Under the pieces are notes generated by a model. That model worked only from the letters and a program-made list of their open reading frames with translations. It was not told the origin of the DNA and did not search any database. Positions 22,868 to 38,153 of a DNA stretch of 64,000 nucleotides are shown piece by piece. Numbering within the stretch: the first letter of the stretch is position 1; each line of letters opens with the position of its first letter. Source of the stretch: Pholiota molesta (Eukaryota; Basidiomycota; Agaricomycetes; Agaricales; Strophariaceae); assembly GCA_014925825.1 (NCBI GenBank), contig JACGCK010000017.1, positions 310,001-374,000 on the forward strand. The letters run 5' to 3'. Both the position numbers and the translations under genes were made by a program.

Positions 22868-24310
22868 AGTTAAGTAGGAGAGAGCTAGCCAAAGCGAGTG
22901 GGTTATGCGATATTGGAGAGGTGATGAGCGCGAGGACGATTTATTGCTCGTGGTGGTCAATGGAAAATAGACGCTGGGGGCTGAGAAAGTTTACTTATGG
23001 GGCCCGCTCACACAAGTGACACATGGAACAATGGGAAGACTATCATCTGACTTACATTAATTAACGGATTCTACCGAATCACTCCATGTCGGGTTAGATT
23101 CACTCAATCGTGTGCATGTGCGTGAAGCTTGATTGAAAGTTTGCAGTTCCTGTAATCAAGGTCCCCCAGCCGCAAACATGGTTTTGCGTGAATCCCTGCA
23201 AGCTCGATAACTAGGTACCTCATTTCAAGCATTGGATTTAGGCGCAAAAGCTTCGACTTGAAAATTATCTTCAGGCGTGGTCGGGGATGGTATCTGTGGG
23301 CAATCACTATTAATAAATGACAGGCCGCTTGAGAGTTGAATACCCGAGATTCTACGTATTCGTTTTTTGTGGGCGCTGTGAAACAGGGGGATGCCATGCG
23401 GTTTGATAGCAGTCACATTAATACTTTTCTGGCCCCAATGCAAGTGGATTTGGGCCCTAGTAATCTGCGACTTGGAAGGCGCTTAACGAGCGGTGATTCG
23501 AGAATAGTTATGAAGTGGCGGCGTGTAAGATACACGGATCTAACGGAGTACAGAAATGTCTTGTTGAGGCTTATTAGTATCTGAACCACTCTATGGCTGC
23601 TCTTGACAATGATTTAGCGCTCAATGTGCGGGTCCATTCCGGCTAAATAGGTCATGTGACCGAACGCGCTCACATTCGATCGCGTTTGCAAAATCCAGTT
23701 CTTACTAACTAGAGAACACTTTGGATGATGCCTGGCTGAGAGAATGGAAGGCTCTGCGATTATGACAATGTTCAAACGTTCAAGTCCCAATATCCCGACT
23801 AAGTACAAGGCGCAATGTTGGCGCAATGACAAGGTCGCTATCATGCCCGTTTGATACTACCAGGTGAGTCAAGTCTTTTTTCATCCCTTATTGCTTGTCA
23901 GAGCTTATGCTATGCCTGATATTTTATATGTGGCTATCGCGTATGAGTAAGCTAGCCTGATTAATAGTTCTCAGCAGTGGGTCTTATTAGGCTGCCAGGC
24001 AGGAAAAGGTCATGAAATTCGTCCACGATGATCTTTTACACTTTCAAGCAGCTGTATTATTTATTTAAATGCCTCACGTTATATTCCGACTCGACAACTC
24101 CTTCTAATGAACAGGTAGATTTTAATGGATTTTATCAAGGTTCTATCATGAAATTACTTACCTTGCAAACATCAGAATTACATTGTGCCCATTCCCAGCA
24201 GCGCTTTCTTCCGACGCCGTTGCTATATCTGTGACCATTGTATGGAAATCTGATCATACTTATAGGACTCCTTGACCTGGTGTAGGAGTCGCTTTGTTGG
24301 CGATGTAGCC
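22868..24310. other. Intergenic region between kinase 1 and SNF1
   Basis: Divergent promoters of the minus-strand kinase and SNF1 must lie here. No coding region is convincing on either strand; the open frames are short and unlike known proteins. Confidence 0.5.
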
Positions 24311-24362
24311 AAGCGCTCAACAAGCGCTCCAAAAGCGCTCAACAAGCGCTCCAAAAGCGCTC
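24311..24362 (+). repeat. 22-bp tandem repeat upstream of SNF1
   Basis: A 22-bp unit beginning AAGCGCTCAACAAGCGCTCC occurs twice and is followed by a third partial AAGCGCTC; the core AGCGCT palindrome thus appears five times. It lies about 80 bp before the SNF1 start codon, so in its promoter or leader. Confidence 0.8.
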
Positions 24363-24441
24363 TGAGTCTCGATTGGCAAGGCCGATAACCCGAAGGCCAG
24401 GTGAACAAACAAAGGTAAACAATTTTATACCCCACACCACC

Positions 24442-26711
<2,270 letters not shown>

Positions 26712-28674
26712 GGCGGTGGCATGGACGAATTGTTGATTGGTGTGTCTCGAGTGCTTTGCTGTCCACTTTTTTCCCTTCCTTCCTCCCTTATTCTTCGTAA
26801 CGCAATGTTCTCGAATTTGTTTTCTGCACTTTTTTACCTTTTTTACATCTCTGCTTCATTTCTTTTGACATCATCTCTTTGTTGTAAACTCAACGCAAAC
26901 CCAAGCTCATCTCAGGATCTCACTGCATCACTACTGTATTTATATAACCCGTTCTCATATCTCCCGCATCAGTTAATTTTGTCTACGTATATCACATATT
27001 TTGATTCAACACATCTATAGTTCTTCTATATATCACATTTCTGCACGTCGCTCTCCCAGATCTGTTTCACATCTTCTATCTCCATTTCTGTCCCTTTCTC
27101 TCTAAGTCCTTGAACCTTCTCGCGAGGGCCGAGTTGATTGACCCATTGCTGCTATCTTCAAGCTATCTTCGAAATGGCTGCTCAGCGCTATTTGTTTGTT
27201 ATCTTGATCAAAGTATGTTATAGTTTGTACGAACTTAATCATCCATATCAGTTAGTCTGAATGGATCATTTGTGAAGAGTTTGACCTTTTTCTAAGGTCT
27301 CTTTGAGCCAAGTTTGCGGCCTTGAGGAGGCGTATTAGTCTAGAATAGGCTGCGATGTCGCGCTGTTACCCGTCTGTTATCTTATCTTACTTTAGCAACA
27401 CGTGAGATACACGAAGTCATGTTCGATGATGCTTTCCCAAGTCTCCTTCAACCTTGCCTCCTTACCACCAACTTACCACACTATCATTTTATGGCAATGC
27501 TCAACTGGTCAACCAATCATTGGTATCTCTCATCTATCTCATCCTGCTCGTAGCAATATACAGACTGGTTGAATCAACCTTTGAGACCGTTTCATGGCTT
27601 CCACTTGCAACGCCTGCAGACACAATATCATACTGCGAGGCTCTCGTCCTTCATTTCGACCTCATTTTCAGTCAGCCCAGGTTCCTACGCACACGTCAGT
27701 ATTTTTATGTGAGTAAAATGAAATCGCTGGCTATCATTCTCACGTATGTCGGCAGTTCGATGACGTCGTAATTCCAGAGGCTGGGCACAACGACGAGGGA
27801 GAAGTCATGAATATTTCCGACAGCCGGAAATCAGAGCCACGAGGCTTACAGCCAGAAAACAGACAGGACACATGCTAGATGGTATGTCTTCTGGTCTATC
27901 ACTAGTCTCTCGTCTGACCTGCAGCCTGCAGGCGTTATCAGGATCCGAGTCTTTCACATTCCGCATGGTGTTCAGCCCATTCTCATATTTCGTGCGGATA
28001 TGCCGTCTACGACAGCATCTCCTGCTTCTTTACTGGCGTGCGTCAGACCGCCTAAGCGCTTTGGAGTTCTCAAGCGCTAAAGTCTTTATCAACCACGCCT
28101 GTTTTGAATTGAGGATAACACAACGAGGTACCTTTCAGTTTACTGTGACGTATTGAAATTAATTTATGACTTCTCAGAGACATCTGCTGACTGCTTTATC
28201 AGTTCATTGGAAAAAACTTCCGCTATGGCTGCTTGATCTTTTGTAACTCCATGTTCCAGCTATTTTCGTTTAGCGCCCTCATGTATCTTGTACGGTCCGA
28301 TTACGGGATAGAAATACTCCAAGCTACGTCGTACGAAAAGTTCACCCGGTCACTACTACTCATTTCCGCTGGATTCGTCAATTGGTTAGGCAAGAGATCT
28401 GTAAATTTTCCTCCACGGAGAAGAACTTATTCTTGGTATTGCATTGAAGCACCGGTCAGCGCTTTTGGGACCTGTTTCCACATTTTCGGCGAAAATTCTT
28501 CGATCTGACCCCGTTTTAAGTGTTTCGAGCGCCACGCGCATGTTTTCCCCTATGGTTATCAACGCTTATTTAAAGGAAGTGAATTCGAGACATATGCTCA
28601 ACACATTCTCTCAATTACGCCTTCCTTATCATTTGTGCATCTTTTTCTCCACAAGTCGAGGAATATCTGTGACG
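26712..28674. other. SNF1 3' region and intergenic
   Basis: 26712-27100 is T-rich and likely 3' UTR. Open stretches at 27454-27771, 27872-28156 and 28233-28508 on the plus strand have no family match and no convincing splice links. The last few hundred bases should hold the promoter of the kinase gene starting at 28675. Confidence 0.4.
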
Positions 28675-31600
28675 ATGACCCTTGCGATGGACATGGTTCA
28701 AGGATGTTTGGGTCTGGTGCCCGTACCATTCTTGCAGCCTGTATTTGGGTTATTTCGATCCATATATGACAATATTCAACGTGTCGCATCCTACAGGTTC
28801 CAGTTTGAAGAGCTCGCAAGATCGATAGCGCAGCTTTTATACGGCATGAACAAACGCTTTCAGCTCAATGTGCCGGAGTATCCAGATAGCTCAACATTGG
28901 ATGCGATTTGCGATTTGGCAAGGTGAGACCTTGGAATCCTCCATTGCTCATTATATATCGCTAATATTTGAAATTTTTTGCACCACGACGCTAGTCTTTT
29001 AAACCGTATCCTCAAAACGGTAGAGAAGCAGAAGTTCTCTGGATTTTTCAAACTGCTTTTCGCGAAAGAAGATATCCAGATATCCATCGATTCTTACTAT
29101 GAAAGCATTGCAGTGGCGTACCGGACATTTCAGGTATAACATCTATCACATTTGAGTCACCGATTCTAATACAGACTTCATGCTCGCCAGATCAGCGCGT
29201 CGCTTGACATACAGAGTCTCCAGCACCAGAACAACGATGCCCGGGCGAAAGATCATGCAGAAGTAGTCCAAAAATTGCATAAGATGGAATCAAATCAAAA
29301 CCTTATCGCCCAAGAGCTGATAAGTAGTATCCTACCGACATCGCGCCTATATCGCTAATCTGTATTCAGAGGATTACCGAGAATATCCGAAGGTCATGAT
29401 AGCAGCTTTAGAAAAGCGTCTGAGATACAAGCAAATCGGAGACGAAAAAGAACACGCAGTTCTTTCGAGATCTCTTACCTATATCAAGAAAGAGGCCAGA
29501 CTCGATGAGAATAAATATCCTTGGAGGTCTTGGATGGTTAGTCCAATGGATATCGAGTTTGGAGAAGTTATCGCGAAAGGCGGCTTGTAAGTCTCTCTGA
29601 TCGAAGGAACGTCGTTCCGAATGATGCTGACAGCAACTGTCCTTTGCAGCGGAATCATCAATCAAGGGATATGGAATAGGACAGAAGTCGCTGTAAAAAA
29701 GCTGCAAAACGAAGAAAAAATTACACCAATGGAAAGGGTAGGTGGTTCTGAGTTGGTCATGCAATATGTTTCTTTGTGACATCAATATCTACTGTCCAGG
29801 ATCTCCGTCGAGAGATCGAGGTAAGTCAGGCTTTTCTTCGATAAGAGCTTAGGTTGAATGATTTGTGTCTTTGCATCATAGACATGGTCTACATTGCGAC
29901 ACCCCCATATCCTCCGTGAGTAATTAAAATTCCGCTAATCAATATTACATTAATCGTTGAACTAGAATTTCTGGGAGCTAATGTTATGGACGACGAGCCT
30001 TTCATCGTCATGCCTTTCATAAAGCGTGGAAATGTTCGCGATTATATCCATACAAATCCGCAGTGCGACCGCGTAAGAATTGTGAGTTATCAGCGTCATC
30101 AAACCCACCTGTCCGACAGCTCACTTTTTCGTATCCCTCGTGCCTCCTAGATCCATCAAATATCGCAGGGCGTCGTTTATCTGCATTCCGTAAACGTGAT
30201 TCATGGTGATCTCAAAGGGGCCAACGTTCTCATCGATGATGGTGAAAGGGCTTTGTTATGCGACTTTGGCCTATCCGAGATGAAGGTAGATGTTGACAGT
30301 CGGTCCTCTGACAAACATAGCGATGCTTCGGAAGGGAGTCGGCCTTGGATGGCTCCGGAAAGGCTTCGGGGAAGCCCGTTGCGGAAACCTTGCGATATCT
30401 ATTCACTCGCTTTGACAATGTATGAGGTATGTGTTCCATCTTTGACTGGATGGTTTGGGTGATTCGATGATCTTAATATATTTATGCCGCAGATCCACAG
30501 CGGTGTCATTCCGTGGTCAAGCCTACCTCGAACCGACTTCCGAGAGGTTGTCACCAATCAACGCCAGCGTCCTGAAAGACTCGAACACAAATATGCTCCT
30601 CAAATCAACGACTCTGGCTGGGAGTTGATCACGCGATGCTGGACACATGAACCTCAAGATAGACCAACGATAGCCCAGGTTTGCGCGGAATTGGCTGATA
30701 TGGTAGCGTCGTCTTCTACGACGGTGAAAATGAACTCTAATCCGCCAGCTTATCCACGCGCTTTCGACGAACCGACGGATGCCATCGATAACTCGCAGTC
30801 TATCCTTTACACAGTCAGACCACAGAACAAAACGTCTTCCTTTGGACCAATTACTGGAAAAGCTCTTGTTTCCGAACCTGAATCAATGCTATCGGAGACG
30901 CCCCTTGCTAAGCCTGAACTGTTGGGTAATTCGGTCGGTTCACCTTGTTTGTTCAACAGCTCCCCTCAATATAACGTACGTCCCATTTAAATGCTGATCC
31001 GAATCCACGACTTGACGACGTCTGAAGCAGAATACCGCTCATAGTCATAACATGCATCACAATTCCGAGCAGCCACCTCGAAATGCATCTCAGGTGGGTT
31101 CAACCCATCGAGTTCCCATAGATTTTTCTACATCGATGCGACGATAAGCTAAGTCCGATTCCCAATTTTTGATATTGATACAGGCGTCACCTTCCTTTGC
31201 ACCTCAACTTCAAGCGGTAGGTGTTGGTGTTCTGATTTGCGTCATACCTACCCAAACGAGGACGACTCATTTCTATGATTTCAGCGCCCTGCACAATTCA
31301 CTCAGCTATCCCCGAATTCTGGCCCGAAGCCCGCAGTGAGTGTCCTTATGCAAGCGAGGATAACTGTTGGCGTTTTACTTATGTTGTAAAGTTGCAGCGT
31401 CCCAATGGCACGAATAGTCCAGCGCCTCCCTCCTATGCCCCATACGGAAACACATTCATAGCCCCGAACGGGAATGGTCATTTCACAGCTGAAGGCGCTT
31501 ATATGGAAAATTACAGAGTAGGTTCTGCGCCTCCAGGCAGGTCCTTTTCGCACTATCCGAACAACAACCCTGGATTCTTCGAAGCGAGGCCATACCCACA

Positions 31601-31712
31601 GCAGTTACCACAGCGAAATTGGACTGCGCCATTGAATCATCAACCAGAATATTATGCGGAAACGCCTCAGGCCTCAATCACGTTCCCAGAACCCGTGCCT
31701 TTCTATGGTTAA
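28675..31712 (+). CDS. TKL-type kinase with N-terminal helical domain (paralogue 2)
   Basis: Fourteen exons fit in frame: 28675-28922, 28995-29133, 29191-29323, 29370-29586, 29650-29737, 29800-29820, 29882-29915, 29966-30081, 30151-30426, 30493-30975, 31031-31093, 31184-31216, 31285-31335, 31398-31712 (738 residues). Residues 1-130 form the helical domain (MVQGCLGLVPVPFLQP, FGLFRSIYDNIQ). A short coiled-coil-like stretch follows, then the kinase domain at about 235-525: GGFGIINQGIW, K262 in VAVKK, REIETW helix C, HGDLKGANVL with D352, DFG at 370-372, WMAPERL. HGD in place of HRD is usual in fungal TKL kinases. The tail (about 530-738) is Pro/Asn/Tyr-rich. It mirrors the gene at 19805-22867 in exon phases and domain order. 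An upstream Met at 28444 in the same frame is less likely because the paralogue aligns from 28675. Confidence 0.85.
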
Positions 31713-32096
31713 GTTTCAGATCTTTAGACGGTATTCCATATGCTTGTATGTTTCGACGTGAAGCAGTATACATTTTGGTACAACTTGGGAATGTCACCGC
31801 ATTACGAGGGCGATGAGTGATATCTGGTGTTGAATTTATTTTATTTGTTGGTTGCAAGCAAACATCTGCATCTCTCTGCCATTGACAGCTCATGGTTGGC
31901 TAAATAAAAGTGCGCACAAATCGCATATAAAATCTAATTTCTACGCATTCAGCGCTCGAGGGTCAAGATATGAAACGAGTGTACTTGGATGTCACAAGAT
32001 TAAACACGACTCGATATTACCGACAAAAATCAGTCTTGGATTGAGTAAGTATCAGTATGTTACAGTAGCTAGGACCGATTCTTCGAAGTTACACCA
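31713..32096. other. Intergenic between two convergent genes
   Basis: This holds the 3' ends of the kinase (plus) and the membrane protein (minus). No gene is seen. Confidence 0.5.
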
Positions 32097-33238
32097 CTAC
32101 TTCTGAGGCTCAACATCATTTGCGGCATTTGAAAATGGTGTCCTACGCTTTAAATTGGACGATTCTTCCTGATTGTCAATAAGCACCCCCATTTCTTCTT
32201 TAGACTCGATTGGTTCGACTGCCGTTACCCCTTTTCCGGAATCAGAGTCATTCGCTGAAGAATTTTGCTGGTTGTTCAGAGCTACTCGGGCAGTGTCAAA
32301 CGCCGAGTGCGCAGCAACAGCTAAAGTGAATAGCATATCGCGCATAGCTAACAAAGCTGGAGCGGCCTCTTTCAATCCTTGAATGGCGTAGGTTCCAAGT
32401 GTGGTCGTTCCGTCGACAATGGTTTTCCAGTCTATTTCTTTTATTGTCTTTGAGACGTTCTCGGGATTCCCTTTCGGAAGCTTATCGATCTGTCAAATGG
32501 ATGTTGAGTATAATATCCGTTAAGTCGGCGAGAAACGAGCTTACGATGATTTTCGATGCTGTATTCGCAGCCACAAGTAGTCCTGTGGCCATCCCTGCCA
32601 ATGGAATAGTGGCAAGAAGGACAATTAGTAATTTAAAGGTCACTGAAATTTGGTTAATCTGGATAAGCATACACGGAACATAACTCACAAGATATCAATC
32701 CTCCAACTACGACGAAAATTATGCCAACTGAAATGCTGAGTATTGACCAAAGGATGATAGCTGAGGCTGAGAGAACGCTATATATAATAACAAATGAAAT
32801 CTCAAGGTTATTACTGAGCAATTGCTTTCAAATAAGGTAGAATACTCACAAGAAGGTGGCGACAACGAAAAACGCGAGTAATGCAGGCGTAGCCACAACA
32901 GCCTTCATCGACAATCAGATAATAGGAGAATATAAGAACAATCAACAGTGACTGACCGCTACCCGAGGATTGGTATCGCATGTTTCGAGAAATGTCTTAA
33001 TGGAAGGCTTGATGACCTCTTCAATCACCCTAATCCAACAAAATCTCGAATCAGAAGAGTATTCTTATACGAAAATAAATTTAACAAATACATACATAGT
33101 GGTATAAGTCCTTGTCGTTGAGATACCGTGCTGTATTTTGAGTATGGTGGAATGTGCACCCTCAGAAGGTGGTTCAGCCTCTAATTGGGGTGAAGATGTA
33201 ACCTGCGGCGACGGAGGAATTGGTGTGGTGTCGGACAT
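32097..33238 (-). CDS. Small multi-pass membrane protein, promethin-like (tentative)
   Basis: Six minus-strand exons (33238-33096, 33029-32957, 32902-32850, 32777-32689, 32642-32545, 32489-32097) join in frame to 282 residues. The N-terminus is Pro/Ser-rich. Residues about 75-160 hold three or four hydrophobic helices (ALLAFFVVATFLF, SAIILWSILSISVGIIFVVV, LLIVLLATIPLAGMATG). The hydrophilic C-terminal part is rich in Asn, Ser and Glu. A compact hydrophobic core with short turns, preceded by a helix such as VIEEVIKPSIKTFLET, is reminiscent of fungal promethin/LDAF1-like lipid-droplet assembly factors, but this is only a resemblance. Introns fall inside or beside the membrane helices. What is sure is an endomembrane-type integral protein; its role is not. 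Confidence 0.7.
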
Positions 33239-33900
33239 TGGCTTTGGTGTAGGCAAGATTCTTGTTGATGATATTGGTGTAAGATCTTGCGCCCATCGTT
33301 CTATCTTTATAAAGATCTTTCTGGATGTGAACACGTTGTTGTGAACACGTCGTTGCTGCGCTCCCGCAGCATCGCCACGTTCGGTAGCCGTGTTGAGGTC
33401 CAAGCTATCTGGTATGCATCAATCACAAGGGGAAGTACTGTATGTCGTGAAAATGGCTTGAATTTGCAGAGAAAAAACATCCCACTTTCAGTTAATCGAG
33501 CTTGGGCTCATGCCATTAAGTAGCATTTTTCGAAATTCCACTCAAAGTCCACCAACGTTTCAACGCATGCTGGTTTGATGCAGAATGTCGGATTCTTCCG
33601 TGGTGCTGATAGCGGCAACTAAATCGGATCGCCGTCACCTTGTCATCCAATTGTCATCGCTCTAAAACTTGCTTAACTCTACTTATATGTACAGAAACTG
33701 ATGGTGGACTAGGCCAATCAGACCTGCTCTAGGATGCGCGGGTACCGCGAGCTGGCAGGGCTCGGATAACGCGTCAAGCGCGCTGTGCGGACTGGCTGAG
33801 CACGCGATGGCAAGAGCCAAGGAGGATTGTTGGGTCTGTGTGACCGCGCTAAGTTTCGCAGTTACTCTTTAAAAAACTGGTGCTTAGCATGTCCAGGTCA
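33239..33900. other. Promoter side of membrane-protein gene
   Basis: No coding region is seen. The right part borders a relic of an F-box C-terminus. Confidence 0.4.
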
Positions 33901-33963
33901 ATCAGTTACTATTTCGAACATGATTCTAACGATGATAAACATATGGCGAACATATACTACTAA
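33901..33963 (+). pseudogene. C-terminal relic of a convergent F-box gene (unit 1)
   Basis: The plus strand reads ISYYFEHDSNDDKHMANIYY and then TAA at 33961-33963. This matches the last 20 residues of the F-box protein encoded on the minus strand at 57610-59238 (end VSFRFKCDFYDNELMANMYF, stop), position for position including the stop. The rest of that gene is missing here. It converges on F-box copy 1. Confidence 0.6.
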
Positions 33964-34105
33964 TTTCCTAAATGATTGCATCATAAATATGTGTTTAGAA
34001 TCATGCATATAAAGTCTGATTCCTGAGCGTTCAAAGGTCGAAGCTGCAAATATATTCAGCGAGATAACCAATGAGTTGGGTCTTTCGCAACTTACCTTTG
34101 GAGCA

Positions 34106-35899
34106 TCATTCAATGAAATTCCGGAATCCCGGGTCGTAGACATGGGAAGAAAGGGATTGTTGGACAAAGTCTATGAAAGGGTTCAAGTCCTTCGTACACG
34201 ATTTGATCTCGAAGCCGCTTATGATCATGGAATGGAGTGCTCGATGGGTCGCCATGTCGAGGAGATAGTATATGTGCAACGGTTTGAGACGGAGAGTATC
34301 GGAAGGTACGAGATGAGTGTGTTCAGATCGTCGTGGTGAGGCGATATTGGGGCCATCCGGACGGAGCAGTAGATCCAGAGAATAGGACCCGTCCATGGGG
34401 TGGAATCCAACCTTGATATGTACTCTCTCGAGATTGGGGAGGAAGAAACGTTCGTTTATCGATTTCATTTCTTGAATCACGACAGGTGTAGGAAGTTGCG
34501 ATTCGATTGGAAAATCGTCGTCCGACTGGTGATATTGACAGTCTATATCTAGAATTTCCAGATGACGCATCTTGCTTAATACCTTGATCAGCTCCCTTTT
34601 GTGCTCCATCCAGCTATCGTCAATGTGCACACTGAACTTCTTGAGCATACACGAAGAACTCGCAAGGAAAGGGGTTAAGGTATTCAAGCTGGATTTAGAG
34701 CTTGCGAAGATACCAAGATCCTCCAATGCCGGGAGAGTGACATACGAAAGAAATCCATCTGGCCCTTCATCCTCACCGTATCCATTCATCTGGAGAGAAA
34801 CGAGGCTCTGGTGTCGAACGATTGATTTTGGCAGATCAAATATATCCACAACAATCTGTTTGAGAGTTAGATGAGTCAAGATGGGTGCCTGGCGCAAAAG
34901 GTCACAACACATCGCGAGTGTGGGGGTTGTCATTTCAGCGTGTTGTACACTTGCCCAGTCCATATCGATGTCGTCAAACGTAACGGTCGGGGACAAATGG
35001 ACCCTTCTGAGATTAGGAGTCGGTCCAATTTCGATTCTTTCATGGGAATCAAGGTAGCCATCTTCGATATTGTCTGTACGCATCTGAAGCGTCAAGGTTT
35101 CTAGCATCGGCGCTTCCGAACCACTGCAATGCACGTGCAGAATGAATCGCTTGGGAATATCAAGGTTCAGGTAGAACCACCTCCCAGAGTATTCGTTGAT
35201 CACGTCCATGAGGCGCTCGACGTAAGCTTCATTGCCATAAGGATGAGCTGACAATAGTCCACCATTGAGTCGCTTTTGCGCCGCGTAGAGGTAGATGCAA
35301 AGCGGAAGTTGGCCGGACCTTCCTAACCACTGTCGAATAATATCGGGGACCTCTTCGTTTCCGTTGTAGACATTGACAGAGATCATCGACCAGAGCCGCG
35401 GGATAGACCAGGCAAGTGCTCGCCAGGCTCTGCAGACGGCACCAAGGAAGAGGGAGTCTTCATACTCTTCGCGACATCATCAGGCACGACAAGATTGCGA
35501 TAGTAGGCCACCTTCATTGGAAGAGGCCGCAGGTACATGAATATCTCGGACACGAGTTCGATGGGGAGACGAGAGAGAGGATCGTGCACAGTGTTGATTT
35601 TGGCGTTGTTGGACGCTCGCATTGCTTTCAGAGTGGCAAGAGCCTCTTCCATGTCGTGGATCTGTCGATCAAGTGGTTCGCCCTCTTTACAGGGACCACA
35701 GATGTGTTCTTTTGCAGGATTACATCTGGTAGTCAAGGCTACTGGGGCGCCCCAACCTGCTCCTACTCCATTATCATTGGGAGAATGCAATGTCGTCTAC
35801 GTCGAATTTAAATGGTGTACCTCAGTCATTATCATTGGGAAGAAGTGGGCGCAAATAACTCACCTTGACCTTCTTTGCGACTTCTTGAATCTTGTCCAT
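34106..35899 (-). pseudogene. F-box gene family A, copy 1 (one-base frameshift)
   Basis: Minus strand; exon 1 35899-35864 (12 codons, MDKIQEVAKKVK), intron to 35797, exon 2 from 35796. The frame is intact through the Cys-rich CGPCKEG, the helix DRQIHDMEEALATLKAM and the F-box (DPLSRLPIELVSEIFMYL). At about 35451-35454 copy 1 has CCC where copies 2 and 3 have CCCC, shifting the frame; from 35386 the original frame resumes (MISVNVYNGNEEVPDIIRQW) and runs to a stop at 34106. Unless the base is a sequencing error, the product is cut just after the F-box. It is inverted relative to copies 2 and 3. Upstream and downstream flanks are also shared with those copies. Confidence 0.8.
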
Positions 35900-38153
35900 T
35901 GGTTTGTCTTTAAGAACGTAGAGCAAACGTAGAGCGTAGTAAAATTGGTGTGTTCGGGGCCTGGGCTGAGTTTCAATTTTTTGGACCGGACCGGAGTTCT
36001 CCCGGCCCCGGTCAACCCACCAATGATGGCCAACGAAACACCTACATCCAACCTACGTCCAACCTACATAGAACTTGCCCTAAGAGTAGGTTCGGAGTGT
36101 TTCTTTCCGACAAAAAGACAGTCATGACTTGAATGTGACTGGGGTTAGATGCAGTCATCCACTTATGCTGCCTGATGCAGGGAGCGCAGACTCGTATAAT
36201 TTAAAGCTTACCAATTGCGGATGTCATAGACCCAAAGCGACGCGGACGAGAGTTTCGAAGACGCGCTCGTCTATCGGCCCTTTCGATCCTTGAAGATCGA
36301 GAGTCGCCAGTTCTAGTCCTCGTTACGATCGGACGCCGCCAGCGCAACCTCAACCTCCTCTAGTGAATCCGCGGCACCATAACACACGAAGAACCGAATG
36401 GAGCGATCAAAGGAACCCTTTGCAATATAGCAGGACAACGTTTCATTGGCGAGCCCAACTTGCCGAAGCACATACTACAAATATACAAAAAAAGAACAGA
36501 GATGACAAAAAGGAAATTCTGAACACATGGAGGGCTAGTGGGAGGGATGGATATGTATTCTGCAGTGTCCGTGGCTGCATGCCAAGTGTATATAATGCGT
36601 ATGTGTAACGTGTGTAGTGTATATGCAGATGTGCGAGAGAGATGGAAATCTATAGGTTGGCGGCGAGGGCTTTTTAACCAGGTCGCGACATTGTGAGAGA
36701 GGAAAAGAGGAATAGAAAAACAAGATCAAAGCATACAGAAGAGAAGAGCCAAAGGACTGCATGAGTGTGGATAGAGGACATGAATGGAGGGATTTGAACG
36801 TTGAATCTATAGGCACCCTGAGGCGGGCTTCAACGTTCCAGTGTTGGCGAGAATGGGGGGTTGTGGTAACGAGAACGATACAGATAAACGGAGACATCGA
36901 GAAATGAATATGGATAACAATATACGCCCCAAGAGGGCGGCGACGCGCAGCGGATATGGCCGTGCAGCGGCAGGGTACAGTGGGCGCTGGGGAGGCGCCG
37001 TGCTGTCAGAAGGAGGAGAGGGCCGACAACGGCGTCCTTCTTCGTTTTTTAGTGTCATTATTGCCAACGTTGAACGTGGCGCAGACGATGACGATGTGAC
37101 GTCGGAGGGGATTTGGGAGAGAGACGACGGTGTCGTATATAGTGAAGCATTCGAGAGGATATAATGAGGACCTGCAGATAGCTGTGGTATATGACCGGTT
37201 GCATCATGCAGAAAATATGGTGCTGCCCCGTTCGTGGAAGTCGGCGAAAAGAGAATGAGCCGTATGATTGTTGTAGGAACGTGCTGCTGCCAAGGTGATA
37301 GGGGTATAGGCAGGTCCGAGCACGCGCCACCTTCCAGTAAGGCGGCGGTTGAAGAGGCAGGATAGAGAAGGATGAGGGAGAAGGATGAGAGAGAAGTAGA
37401 GGGACGAGAGATAAAAGGAATAAAAAAAATCACGAAAAAGAGATTCAGAGCAAGTGCATGAGAGGAGATCGGGATATATGAATGAACAACAGCGACGCAT
37501 GGAAGAACCTCGCGATAGATGGAATGCGTTCCAAATATCTGTATTGTTACACAGGAAGTAAAAAAAGGAGAATAATGAAAAGAAGTGAAATCCACAAATA
37601 CATGTCATCATAAATTGTTCGTGAGATGCCCAAGAAAAGAAAAACGATACCAACGACAGAAACGAGAAAGAAAAACAGCCAAACCGTGACGACAGCGATA
37701 TCAATAGCAATGGATGTTCCTGCCGGCCCGGTCCAGTGAAGAGAGAGAGAGAGATAGAGCAATATAAAAGAAAGAAAAAGATAGATATGAACCGAACTCG
37801 GAAATCGGAAATGAAAACCCACACAGGATTGTCAGGTTGACATAGGGGAGGCGAGCAGCAGCGCAAGCAGCCAAATATAGCCCCATGGCCACTGGCATCT
37901 GCGGGCGCCCAAGCAGAAAGGTGGCAGGCAGGGGAAAATGCGCCCTGTCAACCAACGCAGCAATCCACTTGGAGAAGCGCGATCAAGCACTTAAGCTTCG
38001 AGGCTCTGTCGTATCGCCGGTGCGGGTGTGGGTGGGTGATTTCATACGCACCCTTGTCCTTCTTCGCCCCCCTTTCCATCGCACTTCCACCACCACAACT
38101 ACCCCACCAACACCACACCACCACCACCTCCTCAACAACAACACGGTCCTCCC
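35900..38153. other. Shared F-box promoter block, then GAC1 3' region
   Basis: TCCGGTCCGG (minus strand, 35995-35986) sits in the block shared upstream of all three family A copies. From about 36500 to 37950 the minus strand is pyrimidine-rich and open in long low-complexity frames rich in Ser, Leu and Phe (36807-37595 and 37204-37866). These look like a 3' UTR or compositional artefacts, not proteins. 36060-36500 shows nothing. Confidence 0.4.

Noticed and set aside
36230..36330. Possible tRNA near a GATC/CGATC-rich hairpin
   Set aside because: I could not build acceptor, D, anticodon and T arms; no B-box-like GGTTCGAATCC is present.
36807..37866. Two overlapping minus-strand frames of 262 and 220 codons
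   Set aside because: Low-complexity Ser/Leu/Phe text from a pyrimidine-rich strand, overlapping in different frames; more likely 3' UTR or non-coding.
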